Of a DNA stretch of 64,000 nt, positions 33,519-42,544 are shown in pieces. Both the position numbers and the translations under genes were made by a program. The notes below the pieces were generated by a model. It searched no databases and had not been told where the DNA came from. It saw nothing but the letters and a program-made list of their open reading frames with translations. Numbering within the stretch: position 1 is the first letter of the stretch; each line of letters begins with the position of its first letter. The DNA comes from Reyranella sp. (lineage in GTDB: Bacteria; Pseudomonadota; Alphaproteobacteria; Reyranellales; Reyranellaceae). The stretch is taken from contig JALHMO010000004.1 of NCBI GenBank assembly GCA_022844015.1, forward strand, positions 1 to 64,000, written 5' to 3'.

Positions 33519-34489
33519 TGGTCGAACGCGTACTCGTCGTCGGACCCCGTGACACCATCTCCATGGTCGACGAGCTCGCCCCCAAGGGGTTCGAGATCGT
33601 CAAGGCACTTCACAACTCCGCGGAGATGAAGGCGGCGCTGCCCGGCACCGACTACTTCGTGGGCTTCATCCAGCAGTACGTGACGCCGCAGCTCTTCAAG
33701 GATGCACCCAGGCTCAAGCTCATCCAGATGCTGAGCGCCGGTTACGACCGTGCCGACCTCGATGCGGCGCGCAAGAGCAAGGTGCCGCTGTGCAACAACG
33801 GAGGCGCCAACTCGGTCGCCGTCTCCGAGCACGCCCTGCTGCTGATGCTGGCGGTGTCGCGCCGCCTCATCACCCAGCACAACAACGTCACCGCCGGCCG
33901 CTGGCACGGCAACCAACCGCCGACCGTCCACCAGGTACGCGACAAGGTGCTGGGCATCGTCGGCCTGGGCACCATCGGCAAGAAGGTGGCGCGGCTCGCC
34001 CAGGCGTTCGGCATGATCGTGCACTACTATGACATCAAGCGCCTGTCGGAAGCCGAGGAGGATGCGCTCGACGTACGCTTCCGCCTGCTGCCCGAGATCC
34101 TGCGCGGCTCCGACATCCTGTCGCTGCACGTGCCGCTCAACGCCTCGACCCATCACCTGATCGGCGCCCAGGAACTCGCGCTGATGAAGAAGTCGGCGAT
34201 CATCGTGAACACCTCGCGTGGGCCGGTGATCGACGAGAAGGCGATGACGGCGGCGCTCTCGGCAAACAACCTGTTCGGCGCCGGCCTCGACGTGTTCGAC
34301 GAGGAGCCGACGCCGCCCGACAACCCGCTGCTCAAGCTCGACAACGTGATCCTGACTGCCCATCTCGCCGGCCCGACCTGGGAGAGCAACGTCACCCGCC
34401 TGCGCAACGGCTTCGACAACGTCCAGCGCGTCGCCCGCGGCGAGCCCGCGCTGTGGGTCGTGCCCGAGCTGCTGGAGGGGGCGGCGTAA
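33518..34489 (+). CDS. D-2-hydroxyacid dehydrogenase (NAD-dependent)
   Basis: A 323-residue member of the D-isomer-specific 2-hydroxyacid dehydrogenases. The coenzyme motif G-L-G-T-I-G is at 149-154. The catalytic set reads Arg234 (N-T-S-R-G-P), Glu263 (D-V-F-D-E-E-P) and His282 (T-A-H-L-A-G). It reduces a 2-keto acid to the D-hydroxyacid or the reverse; substrate not determinable. Third and last gene of the coupled run starting at 31507. A palindromic repeat follows before the convergent MFS gene. Confidence 0.88.
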   Translation: MVERVLVVGPRDTISMVDELAPKGFEIVKALHNSAEMKAALPGTDYFVGFIQQYVTPQLFKDAPRLKLIQMLSAGYDRADLDAARKSKVPLCNNGGANSVAVSEHALLLMLAVSRRLITQHNNVTAGRWHGNQPPTVHQVRDKVLGIVGLGTIGKKVARLAQAFGMIVHYYDIKRLSEAEEDALDVRFRLLPEILRGSDILSLHVPLNASTHHLIGAQELALMKKSAIIVNTSRGPVIDEKAMTAALSANNLFGAGLDVFDEEPTPPDNPLLKLDNVILTAHLAGPTWESNVTRLRNGFDNVQRVARGEPALWVVPELLEGAA

Positions 34490-34526
34490 GCAACCTTCAA
34501 GAGGCGAATCGCTCGCCTCAATGCGT

Positions 34527-34631
34527 CCTCATCCTGAGGAGCGCCCGAAGGGCGCGTCTCGAAGGATAGGTAAAGACTGTCGCTGCAGCCATCCTTCGAG
34601 ACGCGCCCTTCGGGCACTCCTCAGGATGAGG
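34527..34631. repeat. CCTCATCCTGAGGAG palindromic element
   Basis: Left arm CCTCATCCTGAGGAGCGCCC...GGGCGCGTCTCGAAGGAT, right arm ATCCTTCGAGACGCGCCC...CACTCCTCAGGATGAGG, around a short unpaired centre. It sits between convergent genes. A diverged copy is the core of the inserted element at 29253-29443. Confidence 0.85.
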
Positions 34632-34667
34632 TTGTGGTTGTTGCTCAACGGTAGGGGCCGCTGAGCG

Positions 34668-35918
34668 TCACAGCAGCGGCTTGCGATATGTTTCCTGAAA
34701 CGTCAGCAGCGCCAGAAACGAGACCGCAGCCGCCGCCATGATCATGAAGCCCGGGCTGTAGTGGTTGCCCGTGCGCTCGACCAGCCAGGTCGCTACCAGG
34801 GGGCTGAGGCCGCCGAACAGTCCCAGGGTGACGTTGTAGCCCAGCGCAATCGCCGTGCAGCGGACCCTCGCCGGCACGGCCTCGACCATGACGGTCGGCT
34901 GGCAGCCGCAGAAGGTCCCGACCACCAGCACGAAGCCGAGCTGCCCGAGCACGACGACGGCCGGGTTGGCGCTGTGCATTAGCCAGAACAGGGGCCATGA
35001 TCCCACGATCGCAAGCAGCGTCGCAGCCATCATCACCGGCCGGCGCCCTATGCGATCGCTCACCCAGCCCATCGCCACCATGAGCGGCAGCAGCACCACC
35101 ATGCTGATGGTGTTGATGCCCAGCGCCCGCGCCGGCTCCACGCCATCGACCACTTGCAGCCAGCTCACGATGTAGACGAACATCAGGTAGAAGCCGACGG
35201 AATTGAAGACCGACAGAGCGGCCAGGCGCAGCAACAGCGAGCCGTGCTCGCGAAACGTCTCGGCCAGCGGCGAGCGCACGTGTTCCTTGGCCGACGCCTC
35301 TTCATGAAGCCCTCGGCGCAGGGCCAGGCCCGCCAGGCCGACCACCAGTCCCGCCAGGAAGGGAATGCGCCAGCCCCACGATTCGAGTGCTTCCGGCGAC
35401 ATGAGCGATGCCAGCAGCGCGCCCGTCGCCGAGCCTGCCAGGATGCCGCCGACCGCGCCGCAGCTCGCGGTGGCACCGATCAGGCCGCGCCGCTCGGCCG
35501 GCGCGTGCTCGACCATGAAGACGACGGACGTGGTGTATTCGCCGCCGACCGACAGCCCCTGGATCATGCGCATCAGAGTGAGCAGGATCGGCGCGGCGAC
35601 GCCCAGCGTGTCGTAGCCCGGCAAGACGCCGACCAGGAACGTCGGGATCGCCATCGCCGCAATCGAGAAGGTGAGCGCGGCGCGACGCCCGAGGCGGTCG
35701 CCGATATGGCCGATCAGCGCACCGCCGACAGGCCGCATGAAGAAGCCGACGGCGAAGATGCCGAAGGCCGCAAGAACCTGCGCCACCGGGTCCTGGCCGG
35801 GAAAGAAGACCCTTCCGATGGCGGCAGCGAAGTAGCCGTAGACCGCGAAATCGTACCATTCGAGCACGTTGCCGACGGCACCCGCCGCGATGACCCTGCC
35901 TGTGTTGCTGCCTGCCAC
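34668..35918 (-). CDS. MFS transporter, metabolite:H+ symporter type
   Basis: A 416-residue, 12-segment major facilitator of the MHS group (citrate, proline/betaine, alpha-ketoglutarate and shikimate symporters). The N terminus G-N-V-L-E-W-Y-D-F-A-V-Y-G is diagnostic, and the loop after segment 2 reads G-H-I-G-D-R-L-G-R-R, with its counterpart D-R-I-G-R-R-P in the second half. The start looks like GTG at 35916-35918. It imports an organic acid or zwitterion with protons across the inner membrane; substrate unknown. Confidence 0.87.
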   Translation of the reverse strand: MAGSNTGRVIAAGAVGNVLEWYDFAVYGYFAAAIGRVFFPGQDPVAQVLAAFGIFAVGFFMRPVGGALIGHIGDRLGRRAALTFSIAAMAIPTFLVGVLPGYDTLGVAAPILLTLMRMIQGLSVGGEYTTSVVFMVEHAPAERRGLIGATASCGAVGGILAGSATGALLASLMSPEALESWGWRIPFLAGLVVGLAGLALRRGLHEEASAKEHVRSPLAETFREHGSLLLRLAALSVFNSVGFYLMFVYIVSWLQVVDGVEPARALGINTISMVVLLPLMVAMGWVSDRIGRRPVMMAATLLAIVGSWPLFWLMHSANPAVVVLGQLGFVLVVGTFCGCQPTVMVEAVPARVRCTAIALGYNVTLGLFGGLSPLVATWLVERTGNHYSPGFMIMAAAAVSFLALLTFQETYRKPLL

Positions 35919-35935
35919 GCCGCCTCCAGACTTTC

Positions 35936-37315
35936 TCAGCGCCTGTGATCGTCGACGCCGACGGGCGAGGACGCCGTCGTCGATTGCACGCGTGGCTCCT
36001 GCCCGGCCATCCTCAGGGCGCGCTCCAGCAGCACCTCGTAGATCGGCCGCCCCTTCAGCTCCTCGGCAACCACGTGCGCCGTCACGCAGGTGATGATCGT
36101 GGGGAGGATCAGCTCATAGCCACCGGTCAGCTCGACCACCAGCACGACTCCGACCAGCGGGGCCCGGATGGTCGCGGAGAACAGACCGCCCATGGCGGCG
36201 ACGGCGAACGCTGCCGCCATCATCGGCGGCACGGGAAGCGAGGTCGCCGTCAGCACGGCCTCGACGATTGCCGCGGCCACGAGGCCGACCACGGTGGCGA
36301 GCGCCAGCAGGGGCGAGAAGATGCCGGCGGGCACGCCCACCGGGTAGCTCGCCATGGTGCCGACGAATCGTACCAGGGCGATCAGCACGAGGCCGAGGAA
36401 GGGCGCGCTGCTGACGACCATCTGCGGGATCAAGGTCTCTCCCCCGCGCACGGCCAGCGGCAGCACGATGGTGAGCGCACCGACGGCACCGCCGACGATC
36501 ACGGGATAGAGCCAGGGCCAGCGCTTGAACGTCACGGCCCGCCAATCGAGGGCAAGCACGAGGGTCCGGTTGAACACGACGCCGAGCACGCCGAGCCCTG
36601 CCCCCAGCAGCATGAAGACCGGCAGCAGGACGAGCGGCATGGCCTGGGTATCCAGGCGCAGCTGCGGTGCCGTGCCGCCGACCAGCTCCATGCTGAACGC
36701 GCTCGCCGCGGACGCGACGATCACCGCGACATAGGACCGGAAAGTGTAGCGGAACTGCTTTCGCGTCTCCTCGACCACGAACAGGATGGCGGCAAGCGGC
36801 GCGTTGAAGGCTGCGGCCAGCCCGGCGGCCGCGCCGGCGGCCAGCATCGTGTGCAGATCGAGGCGCATGAAGCGCAGCCGCTCGGCCAGGAAGGCCGCAA
36901 TGCAGGCGCCCATGTGAATGGTCGGTCCCTCGCGGCCACCCACGAGGCCGGCCGAGAGACTGAGCACGCCGCCGACGAACTTTACCGGGAAGACGCGGCG
37001 CCACCGAATCTCATGGACCCCCTCCAGCGCGCCCTCGACCTGCGGCACGCCGCTGCCCGCCGCTTCGGGGGCGATACGATCGGTGAGGATGAAGGCCAGT
37101 GTCACGGCAATGGCGGCAACGATTGCCGCGACCACGATCGTCAAGGCCGTCGAGCCGATCCAGCCTGCCAGCCAGTCCGGCCAGCCCATGAGCGCATTGA
37201 CGCAGAGATGGAAGGCCGCACCGACGATGCCGGTCAAGAAGCCGCACAGCCCGGCGATCGTGTAGAAGAGGCCGTCGAAGATCGCCGGGTGCTTCGGTCG
37301 ATCCTCTGTGCTCAC
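35936..37315 (-). CDS. CLC-family chloride channel / H+-Cl- exchanger
   Basis: A 459-residue CLC protein. Selectivity-filter motifs are G-S-G-V-P-Q (87-92) and G-R-E-G-P (127-131) with gating Glu129. The second proton glutamate matches Glu183 (V-E-E-T-R-K-Q-F-R-Y), and the central tyrosine fits R-P-I-Y-E near the end. Having both glutamates argues for an exchanger rather than a channel. No CBS domains. The start chosen is GTG 37313-37315 with an AGGAG Shine-Dalgarno seven bases away; longer frames upstream look non-coding. It is followed 17 bases later by the MFS gene on the same strand. Confidence 0.87.
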   Translation of the reverse strand: MSTEDRPKHPAIFDGLFYTIAGLCGFLTGIVGAAFHLCVNALMGWPDWLAGWIGSTALTIVVAAIVAAIAVTLAFILTDRIAPEAAGSGVPQVEGALEGVHEIRWRRVFPVKFVGGVLSLSAGLVGGREGPTIHMGACIAAFLAERLRFMRLDLHTMLAAGAAAGLAAAFNAPLAAILFVVEETRKQFRYTFRSYVAVIVASAASAFSMELVGGTAPQLRLDTQAMPLVLLPVFMLLGAGLGVLGVVFNRTLVLALDWRAVTFKRWPWLYPVIVGGAVGALTIVLPLAVRGGETLIPQMVVSSAPFLGLVLIALVRFVGTMASYPVGVPAGIFSPLLALATVVGLVAAAIVEAVLTATSLPVPPMMAAAFAVAAMGGLFSATIRAPLVGVVLVVELTGGYELILPTIITCVTAHVVAEELKGRPIYEVLLERALRMAGQEPRVQSTTASSPVGVDDHRR

Positions 37316-37424
37316 GGCATGACTCCTGTTCTGGCCGGCTTCTTGGTGGCGTAGCATTGGGATGACGGAGAGACAATGGCCGGCACCGCCGGCCACGGTG
37401 AAGACCGAAGGGAGATGGAGCACC

Positions 37425-38720
37425 ATGTTGATCGATCGTTTTGGTTTGTCCGTCAGCACCAGTTCCGAGGCGGCGCGCGACGCCTACGTCGCCGGTTGCG
37501 ACGGCGTGCTGACGGCCGGGCATGGTGATTCCGACCATCTGTCGCGAGCCGTCGAGACCGATCCCGGGTTCGCCCTGGCGCACGCGGCGCTGGCGCGCGC
37601 GCTGTTCCTGCAGGCCGACGTCGCCGGCGCCCGCGCGGCAGCGGCGCGTGCCCGCGAGCAGGCGCCCGACAAGACGCCGCGCGAGCAGGGCCACATCGAT
37701 GCCCTGTGCCTCGCCATCGAAGGCAAGCCGGTCGAATCTCTGGCCGCCACCCGCGCACACCTCGCCAGGTTCCCGCGCGATGCCATGGTGGCGGCGCCGG
37801 CGACCGGCGTGTTCGGCCTGATCGGCTTCAGCGGCCGTCAGGGCCGCGAGCCCGAGCAGGTCGAGTTTCTCGAGACGCTGCGCCCGCATCTCGACGACGA
37901 TTGGTGGTTCCAGGCCGTCTACGCCTTCGCTCTCGAGGAGGTCGGCCGCCTCGACGAAGCCCTCGACCTGATCGAGCGCAGCATGGCCGCCTGTCCACGC
38001 AACGCCCACGGCGCGCACATCAAGGCGCACGTGCTCTACGAGATGGGCGAGGACAAGCAGGCGCTGAACTACCTGGAAAGCTGGCTGCCGGACTACCCGC
38101 GCCAGGGCCTGATGCACTGCCACATCTCCTGGCATGTCGCGCTGCTCGCCTTGATGCTCGGCGAGACCGAGCGCGCCTGGCAGGTCTACCGGGCCCAGGT
38201 CCATCCCAGCGGCGCCTGGGGGCCGGCGCTCAATGTCGCCACCGATGCGCCTGCCTTCCTGTGGCGCGCCGAGCTGGCTGGCCATCCGAGAAGCGCGGCG
38301 CTGTGGCGCGAGGTGCGCGACTACGCGCTGAAATCCTTTCCCAAGGCCGGCATCGCCTTCGTCGATGTCCATCGGGCGCTGGCCTGCGTCGCCGCCGACG
38401 ACAAGGATGGCATTGTCGGCATCGTCGGCGAGCTGCAGCAGCGCGCCGCGGCGGGCCGCTCGCCAGCCGGCGACGTGGTACCCCGCCTCGCGGTCGGGCT
38501 CGCAGCCTACGGACGCGGCGACTGGCCGGCGGCGATCTCCATCCTCGAGCCGGCGCTGCCGGAAACCGTCCGGATCGGCGGCAGCCGCGCACAGCGCGAC
38601 CTCGTCGAGAACACGCTGCTCGCCGCCTATCTCAAGGCCGGTCGCGTCGACCGGGCCAGGGCGCTGGTCGCCGCACATACCGAGCGGCACCCCTCGGTGC
38701 CCGTCGCCGGCCTCGCCTGA
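37425..38720 (+). CDS. tetratricopeptide repeat protein, TTC38-like
   Basis: A 431-residue soluble helical-repeat protein. The opening (D-R-F-G-L-S-V-S-T, then A-R-D-A-Y-V-A-G-C-D) and TPR-like pairs such as D-P-G-F-A-L-A-H-A-A-L-A-R-A and D-E-A-L-D-L-I-E-R-S, with A-H-V-L-Y-E-M-G-E, match the TTC38 family, a conserved protein of unknown function. A GGGAG Shine-Dalgarno precedes ATG 37425; a longer frame from 37362 is less likely. The antiporter gene begins 1 base after its stop. Confidence 0.78.
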   Translation: MLIDRFGLSVSTSSEAARDAYVAGCDGVLTAGHGDSDHLSRAVETDPGFALAHAALARALFLQADVAGARAAAARAREQAPDKTPREQGHIDALCLAIEGKPVESLAATRAHLARFPRDAMVAAPATGVFGLIGFSGRQGREPEQVEFLETLRPHLDDDWWFQAVYAFALEEVGRLDEALDLIERSMAACPRNAHGAHIKAHVLYEMGEDKQALNYLESWLPDYPRQGLMHCHISWHVALLALMLGETERAWQVYRAQVHPSGAWGPALNVATDAPAFLWRAELAGHPRSAALWREVRDYALKSFPKAGIAFVDVHRALACVAADDKDGIVGIVGELQQRAAAGRSPAGDVVPRLAVGLAAYGRGDWPAAISILEPALPETVRIGGSRAQRDLVENTLLAAYLKAGRVDRARALVAAHTERHPSVPVAGLA

Positions 38721-38721
38721 A

Positions 38722-40365
38722 ATGCTGGAGCACCACACTCCCCTCATCGCCACGATCGCTGCCGGTTTGATGCTCGCGTTCGTGCTGGGTCTGTGTGCCC
38801 ATCGGCTGCGCATCCAGCCGATCGTCGGCTACCTGCTGGCCGGCGTTGCGGTGGGGCCTTTCACGCCGGGCTTCGTAGCCGACCTGTCGCTTGCCGCGGA
38901 GCTGGCGGAGATCGGCGTGATCCTGCTCATGTTCGGCGTCGGCCTGCACTTCTCGCTCAAGGACCTGATGTCGGTGGCGCACATCGCCGTGCCAGGCGCC
39001 ATCGGGCAGATCGTCGTGGCGACCCTGCTGGGAGCAGGTCTCGCCCACCTGCTGGGATGGTCGTTCCAGGCCGGCCTGGTCTTTGGCCTCGCCCTGTCGG
39101 TGGCGAGCACGGTGGTCCTGATCCGTGCCCTGCAGGAACGACACATGCTCGACACCGATCGTGGCCGGATCGCCGTGGGCTGGCTGGTCGTGGAGGACCT
39201 TGCCATGGTGCTCGCGCTGGTCCTCGTGCCTTCGGCCGCCGTCATCTCTGCCGGCGACGGCGTGGCGCCGGGCCGCATGGCGTTCCTGCTGCTGGTGACG
39301 CTGGCGAAGGTCTCCGTCTTCGTCGCCCTGATGCTGCTGGTCGGGCGGCGCCTGATCCCCTGGCTCATGCACTACACGGCGCACACGGGCTCGCGCGAGC
39401 TGTTCCGGCTCGCCGTCTACGCCATCGCGCTCGGGGTCGCGTTCGGGGCAGCCAAGCTGTTCGGCGTCTCCTTTGCGCTGGGCGCCTTCTTCGCCGGCGT
39501 CGTGATGGGGGAAAGCGAGCTCAGCCAGCAGGCGACCGAGGAAGCGTTGCCGTTGCGCGATGCCTTCGCCGTGCTGTTCTTCGTGTCGGTCGGCATGCTG
39601 CTCAATCCGAGCGTCTTCGTGGAGGCCCCTCTGGCGCTGCTGGCCACGGTCGCCATCATCGTGCTCGGCAAGTCGATCGCGGCCTATCTGATCGTGCGCG
39701 CCTTCGGCCATCCGAACGCCACGGCGCTGACGATCTCGGCCAGCCTGGCGCAAATCGGCGAGTTCTCCTTCATCCTGATCGGCCTCGGCATCTCACTCGC
39801 CCTGGTGCCGCCCGAGGCGCGCGACCTCGTCCTGGCAGGGGCCATCGTCTCGATCGTGCTCAACCCCCTGATGTTCGGCATCGTCGATCGCTTGCGCCCG
39901 CGTGCTGCGCAAGGAACGCGCGCGAAGCAACCCGACATTCCGCCGACGACGCTCTCGGGCCATACCGTGCTGGTCGGCTACGGGCGTGTCGGGTCATACG
40001 TCGGCGCCGCCCTGGCAGGACCGGCTGTCCCCTCTGTCGTGATCGAGACCAGCGAACGGGCAATCGAACTGGCGCGCCGTGACGGCTCGGAGGTGATCGT
40101 GGGCAATGCCGCAAGGCCCGACATCCTCGCCGCCGCCAATCTGACGCAGGCCCGTCGGCTCGTCGTCACCATTCCGGAGGCCTTCGAGGCCGGCCAGGTC
40201 GTCGAGCAGGCGCGGGCCGCCAATCCCTCCCTCGAGATCCTCGCCCGCGCCCATTCGGACGCCACGATCGAGCATCTCAATGGCCTCGGCGCCAACCTGG
40301 TCGTCTCCGGCGAGCGCGAGATTGCCGAGCGGATGCTGGAGCGGATTCGCGAGAATGGTGCGTGA
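38722..40365 (+). CDS. Kef/YbaL-type monovalent cation:proton antiporter (CPA2)
   Basis: A 547-residue inner-membrane protein: about 12 transmembrane segments (roughly 8-385) with a CPA2 core (G-W-L-V-V-E-D-L-A-M carries the transport aspartate; G-V-G-L-H-F and G-A-F-F-A-G-V are conserved). A cytoplasmic TrkA-N/RCK domain follows (about 410-545; G-H-T-V-L-V-G-Y-G-R-V-G-S nucleotide motif). The family exchanges K+ or Na+ for protons. The start follows the TPR gene by 1 base, indicating co-transcription. Confidence 0.87.
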   Translation: MLEHHTPLIATIAAGLMLAFVLGLCAHRLRIQPIVGYLLAGVAVGPFTPGFVADLSLAAELAEIGVILLMFGVGLHFSLKDLMSVAHIAVPGAIGQIVVATLLGAGLAHLLGWSFQAGLVFGLALSVASTVVLIRALQERHMLDTDRGRIAVGWLVVEDLAMVLALVLVPSAAVISAGDGVAPGRMAFLLLVTLAKVSVFVALMLLVGRRLIPWLMHYTAHTGSRELFRLAVYAIALGVAFGAAKLFGVSFALGAFFAGVVMGESELSQQATEEALPLRDAFAVLFFVSVGMLLNPSVFVEAPLALLATVAIIVLGKSIAAYLIVRAFGHPNATALTISASLAQIGEFSFILIGLGISLALVPPEARDLVLAGAIVSIVLNPLMFGIVDRLRPRAAQGTRAKQPDIPPTTLSGHTVLVGYGRVGSYVGAALAGPAVPSVVIETSERAIELARRDGSEVIVGNAARPDILAAANLTQARRLVVTIPEAFEAGQVVEQARAANPSLEILARAHSDATIEHLNGLGANLVVSGEREIAERMLERIRENGA

Positions 40366-40370
40366 GTCGG

Positions 40371-40490
40371 GTCGACAACAAGCTGGGCGCCAGCGGCAAG
40401 ATCGCAACCGAGGCCGTCGCCAAGTCGCCGGCCGACGGCCACACGCTGCTGCTCGTCCTGAGGCGGCCAACATCACCCTGGAGTGAGGGG
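40371..40490 (+). pseudogene. remnant of a Bug/TctC-type receptor gene
   Basis: Reads V-D-N-K-L-G-A-S-G-K-I-A-T-E-A-V-A-K, then S-P-A-D-G-H-T-L-L-L-V-L, matching the V-E-N-x-x-G-A-x-G-x-I-G and P-D-G-Y-T-L-L block of Bug receptors (compare 21345-22304). Similarity stops at about 40460. Continuing in the neighbouring frame gives A-A-N-I-T-L-E then a stop, consistent with a frameshift. Both the signal peptide and C-terminal two thirds are missing. It lies between the antiporter and the nitrile hydratase operon, pointing to a lost transport gene. Confidence 0.7.
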
Positions 40491-40508
40491 CGACGATGAT
40501 CCGCTCGC

Positions 40509-40883
40509 TCAGGTCGACGCGCTATCGCCGGCCTGAAGCTCAACCGGCTTGCCGTGCGGCGTGCGCCGATAGGCGGCCTCCCAGGCATCGGTCCGGCCAT
40601 CGAGCGTACCGAGATCGGTCAGGCCCTTGGCGAGGCAGAGCCGTTCCAGGGCGACCAGCCAATGCTCGTAGTAGCGTGAACCGTCGTCCGGGGCGCCACG
40701 CGCGGTCGCCTCGCGCAGCACAGCCGCCAGCATGTCGGCCCATTCGGTCCAGGTGAAGGCGCCGCGGCGGCTGAGCTCGACGGCGAGCGCGAAGGCCTGC
40801 GCCTGCCACGGCTCGGCGAAGACCGGGCCATTGCCATCTTTCGGCAATCCCGGCAGGCCCGCGGCCCGGTCAGGCAGGCTCAA
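40509..40883 (-). CDS. nitrile hydratase accessory (P14K-like activator) protein
   Basis: A 124-residue homologue of the small activator that follows nitrile hydratase alpha and beta genes and helps insert cobalt. Recognisable parts: V-F-A-E-P-W-Q-A-Q-A-F-A-L-A-V, F-T-W-T-E-W-A-D-M-L and Y-Y-E-H-W-L-V-A-L-E-R-L. It resembles a truncated beta subunit, as is known for this family. The start is inferred as TTG at 40881-40883 (L-S-L-P-D-R), with an excellent GGAGG six bases upstream, overlapping the beta 3' end by 14 bases. Third gene of the alpha-beta-activator order. Confidence 0.8.
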   Translation of the reverse strand: MSLPDRAAGLPGLPKDGNGPVFAEPWQAQAFALAVELSRRGAFTWTEWADMLAAVLREATARGAPDDGSRYYEHWLVALERLCLAKGLTDLGTLDGRTDAWEAAYRRTPHGKPVELQAGDSAST

Positions 40884-41529
40884 GGTATTCCTCCCACAGA
40901 TCGACGAGAACGGCATCGGCAGGATTGGCGGCGTCACCCCACAGCTCGCGCGCCGCGAAGCTCACGGTGTAGAGTCGCTGCGGCGCCTCCCCCCGGAAAT
41001 CGGCATTCGAGTCGGGAAAGACGTGCGCCCTGTGGTCGAGCTCGACCGTGCCCGTCCGGCCGCGGACATAGCGCGGAATGCGCGTATGGCCGACAGGATT
41101 GATCTTCCTGGTGCGCACCTTCTGGCCGATCGCGAAGCGCGGCGGCACAGAGGTCTCGCGCTCCGACGAGCCGCGGGCCGTGGCAATCACCGGTATGTCC
41201 GCGGCCTTGACGGGCGGCGTCATCTTCGGTGCCGCGGGATCGGCGCGACCGCTTGCCAGCTCCGCGGCCGTGATCAACCCCCGCTCGACCATCAGCATCT
41301 CGAGCGATTGCAGCCACTTCTCGTAGTAGCTCGTCCGCAGGTACTCCGCCGCCGGCATCCTTTCGATGCTGTGCCTCCCGGCATCGATATTCCAGCGCCG
41401 CCACGCGCCCACGAGGCGGCGCATGGCATAGACCTTCCCCTCCCACGGCGCATGAAACACCGGCTCGTCGGCCTCGGGCCGGACAGGACCAAAGCCATGC
41501 ATCCCGCCCATGTCGTGAACGCCGTTCAT
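40870..41529 (-). CDS. nitrile hydratase beta subunit
   Basis: A 219-residue beta subunit: N-terminal [16 protein letters not shown], the helical central part with [10 protein letters not shown], then the SH3-like C-terminal barrel ([18 protein letters not shown] and [10 protein letters not shown]). It packs on the alpha subunit and provides arginines hydrogen-bonded to the modified cysteines. The start overlaps the alpha stop (ATGA), so the pair is coupled. Full length. Confidence 0.92.
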   Translation of the reverse strand: MNGVHDMGGMHGFGPVRPEADEPVFHAPWEGKVYAMRRLVGAWRRWNIDAGRHSIERMPAAEYLRTSYYEKWLQSLEMLMVERGLITAAELASGRADPAAPKMTPPVKAADIPVIATARGSSERETSVPPRFAIGQKVRTRKINPVGHTRIPRYVRGRTGTVELDHRAHVFPDSNADFRGEAPQRLYTVSFAARELWGDAANPADAVLVDLWEEYLEPA

Positions 41530-42173
41530 CGCGCCCTCCCTTCCGGAGCCACCGGCAGCGCCACGCCGATCATGGAATCGCGGCTGACCAGGTCGGCGAG
41601 CGCCTCCTCCTCCAGATTGTCGGTGTTCGGTGGACGCAGCGGCAGGACGAGATAGCGGATCTCGGAGGTCGAATCCCAGACCCGGACCGAGACGTCCTCG
41701 GCCAGCGACACGCCGAGTTCCGCGAGGACGCCGCGCGGATCGATGACCGCCCGCGAGCGATAGGCATAGGACTTGTACCAGACCGGCGGCAAGCCGAGGA
41801 CCGGCCACGGGTAGCAGGAGCACAGCGTGCAGACGACGAGATTGTGCACCGACGGGGTGTTCTCGACCACGACCATGTGCTCGCCCTGCGCGCCGCTGTA
41901 GCCCAGCTCGGCGATTGCCGAGGACGCGTCCTTCAGCAGCCGCTGCTTGTAGGCCGGGTCTGCCCAGGCGCGCGCCACGACACGGGCGCCGTTACGCGGC
42001 CCGATCTTCGATTCATAGGTGTCGATCAGCGCGTCGAGCGCCGCCGGATCGACGAGTCCCTTCTCGACGAGCAGCGATTCGAGGGCCTTGACCCTGAGCG
42101 CGGTCGCCGAAGGAACATCCTGCCCGTCGTGATCATGCACGTGGTCATGGTCATGGTCATGGTTGTCGCCCAT
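41526..42173 (-). CDS. nitrile hydratase alpha subunit, cobalt type
   Basis: A 215-residue metal-binding subunit hydrating nitriles to amides. The metal claw is V-C-T-L-C-S-C at 114-120 followed by Y-P-W-P; threonine between the first two cysteines marks the cobalt class (iron enzymes have serine). Cys118 and Cys120 are expected to be oxidised to sulfinic/sulfenic forms. The first 15 residues are an alternating Asp/His tail with six histidines, absent from the catalytic core and perhaps a metal-delivery or storage tail. A strong AAGGAGGG Shine-Dalgarno precedes the ATG. First gene of the alpha-beta-activator operon. Confidence 0.93.
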   Translation of the reverse strand: MGDNHDHDHDHVHDHDGQDVPSATALRVKALESLLVEKGLVDPAALDALIDTYESKIGPRNGARVVARAWADPAYKQRLLKDASSAIAELGYSGAQGEHMVVVENTPSVHNLVVCTLCSCYPWPVLGLPPVWYKSYAYRSRAVIDPRGVLAELGVSLAEDVSVRVWDSTSEIRYLVLPLRPPNTDNLEEEALADLVSRDSMIGVALPVAPEGRAR

Positions 42174-42249
42174 CGTTCCCTCCTTGCACGACGCCGGTAT
42201 CGGAACTCTCCTGCAGGCGCGGCAGCGCCGTCAAGTTTGCAAGCGGCGG

Positions 42250-42465
42250 CTATACTCGCGCCAGATCGAGCAGGAACCCTGGAACCATCAGACCCAGCAT
42301 GATGGCGATCACGACGGCCGCAATCAGCCAGGGGGGAATGGTCCACAGCGACGGCCTGGTGTCGGGAGTCTGGCGGTCGAGCCGCGCAGCCAGCCTGCCC
42401 TCGACCTTCATGAAGGCAGGGGTCCGCCAATTGCGCACCACATCGGATTCGTGCGGGCTGTTCAC
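42250..42465 (-). CDS. small single-pass membrane protein, unrecognised
   Basis: A 71-residue frame from GTG 42463-42465 with a hydrophilic N terminus and one strong transmembrane helix (about 45-66; L-I-A-A-V-V-I-A-I-M-L-G-L-M-V-P-G-F-L-L). No family recognised and the Shine-Dalgarno is weak. It lies upstream of the nitrile hydratase operon on the same strand, 76 bases from the alpha start. Confidence 0.45.
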   Translation of the reverse strand: MNSPHESDVVRNWRTPAFMKVEGRLAARLDRQTPDTRPSLWTIPPWLIAAVVIAIMLGLMVPGFLLDLARV

Positions 42466-42544
42466 GGGATCGATCCTAGCCCATCTCGGGCGCCCTGGCC
42501 TCCTCCCTATCCTCCTCCGTCATCGCAGGAACATGAAAGTGCCT

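Noticed and set aside
12536-34631. All palindromic repeats being rho-independent terminators
   Set aside because: Stems lack trailing T-runs, and several copies lie between divergent genes (16374-16566, 29115-29465) where a terminator is not expected.
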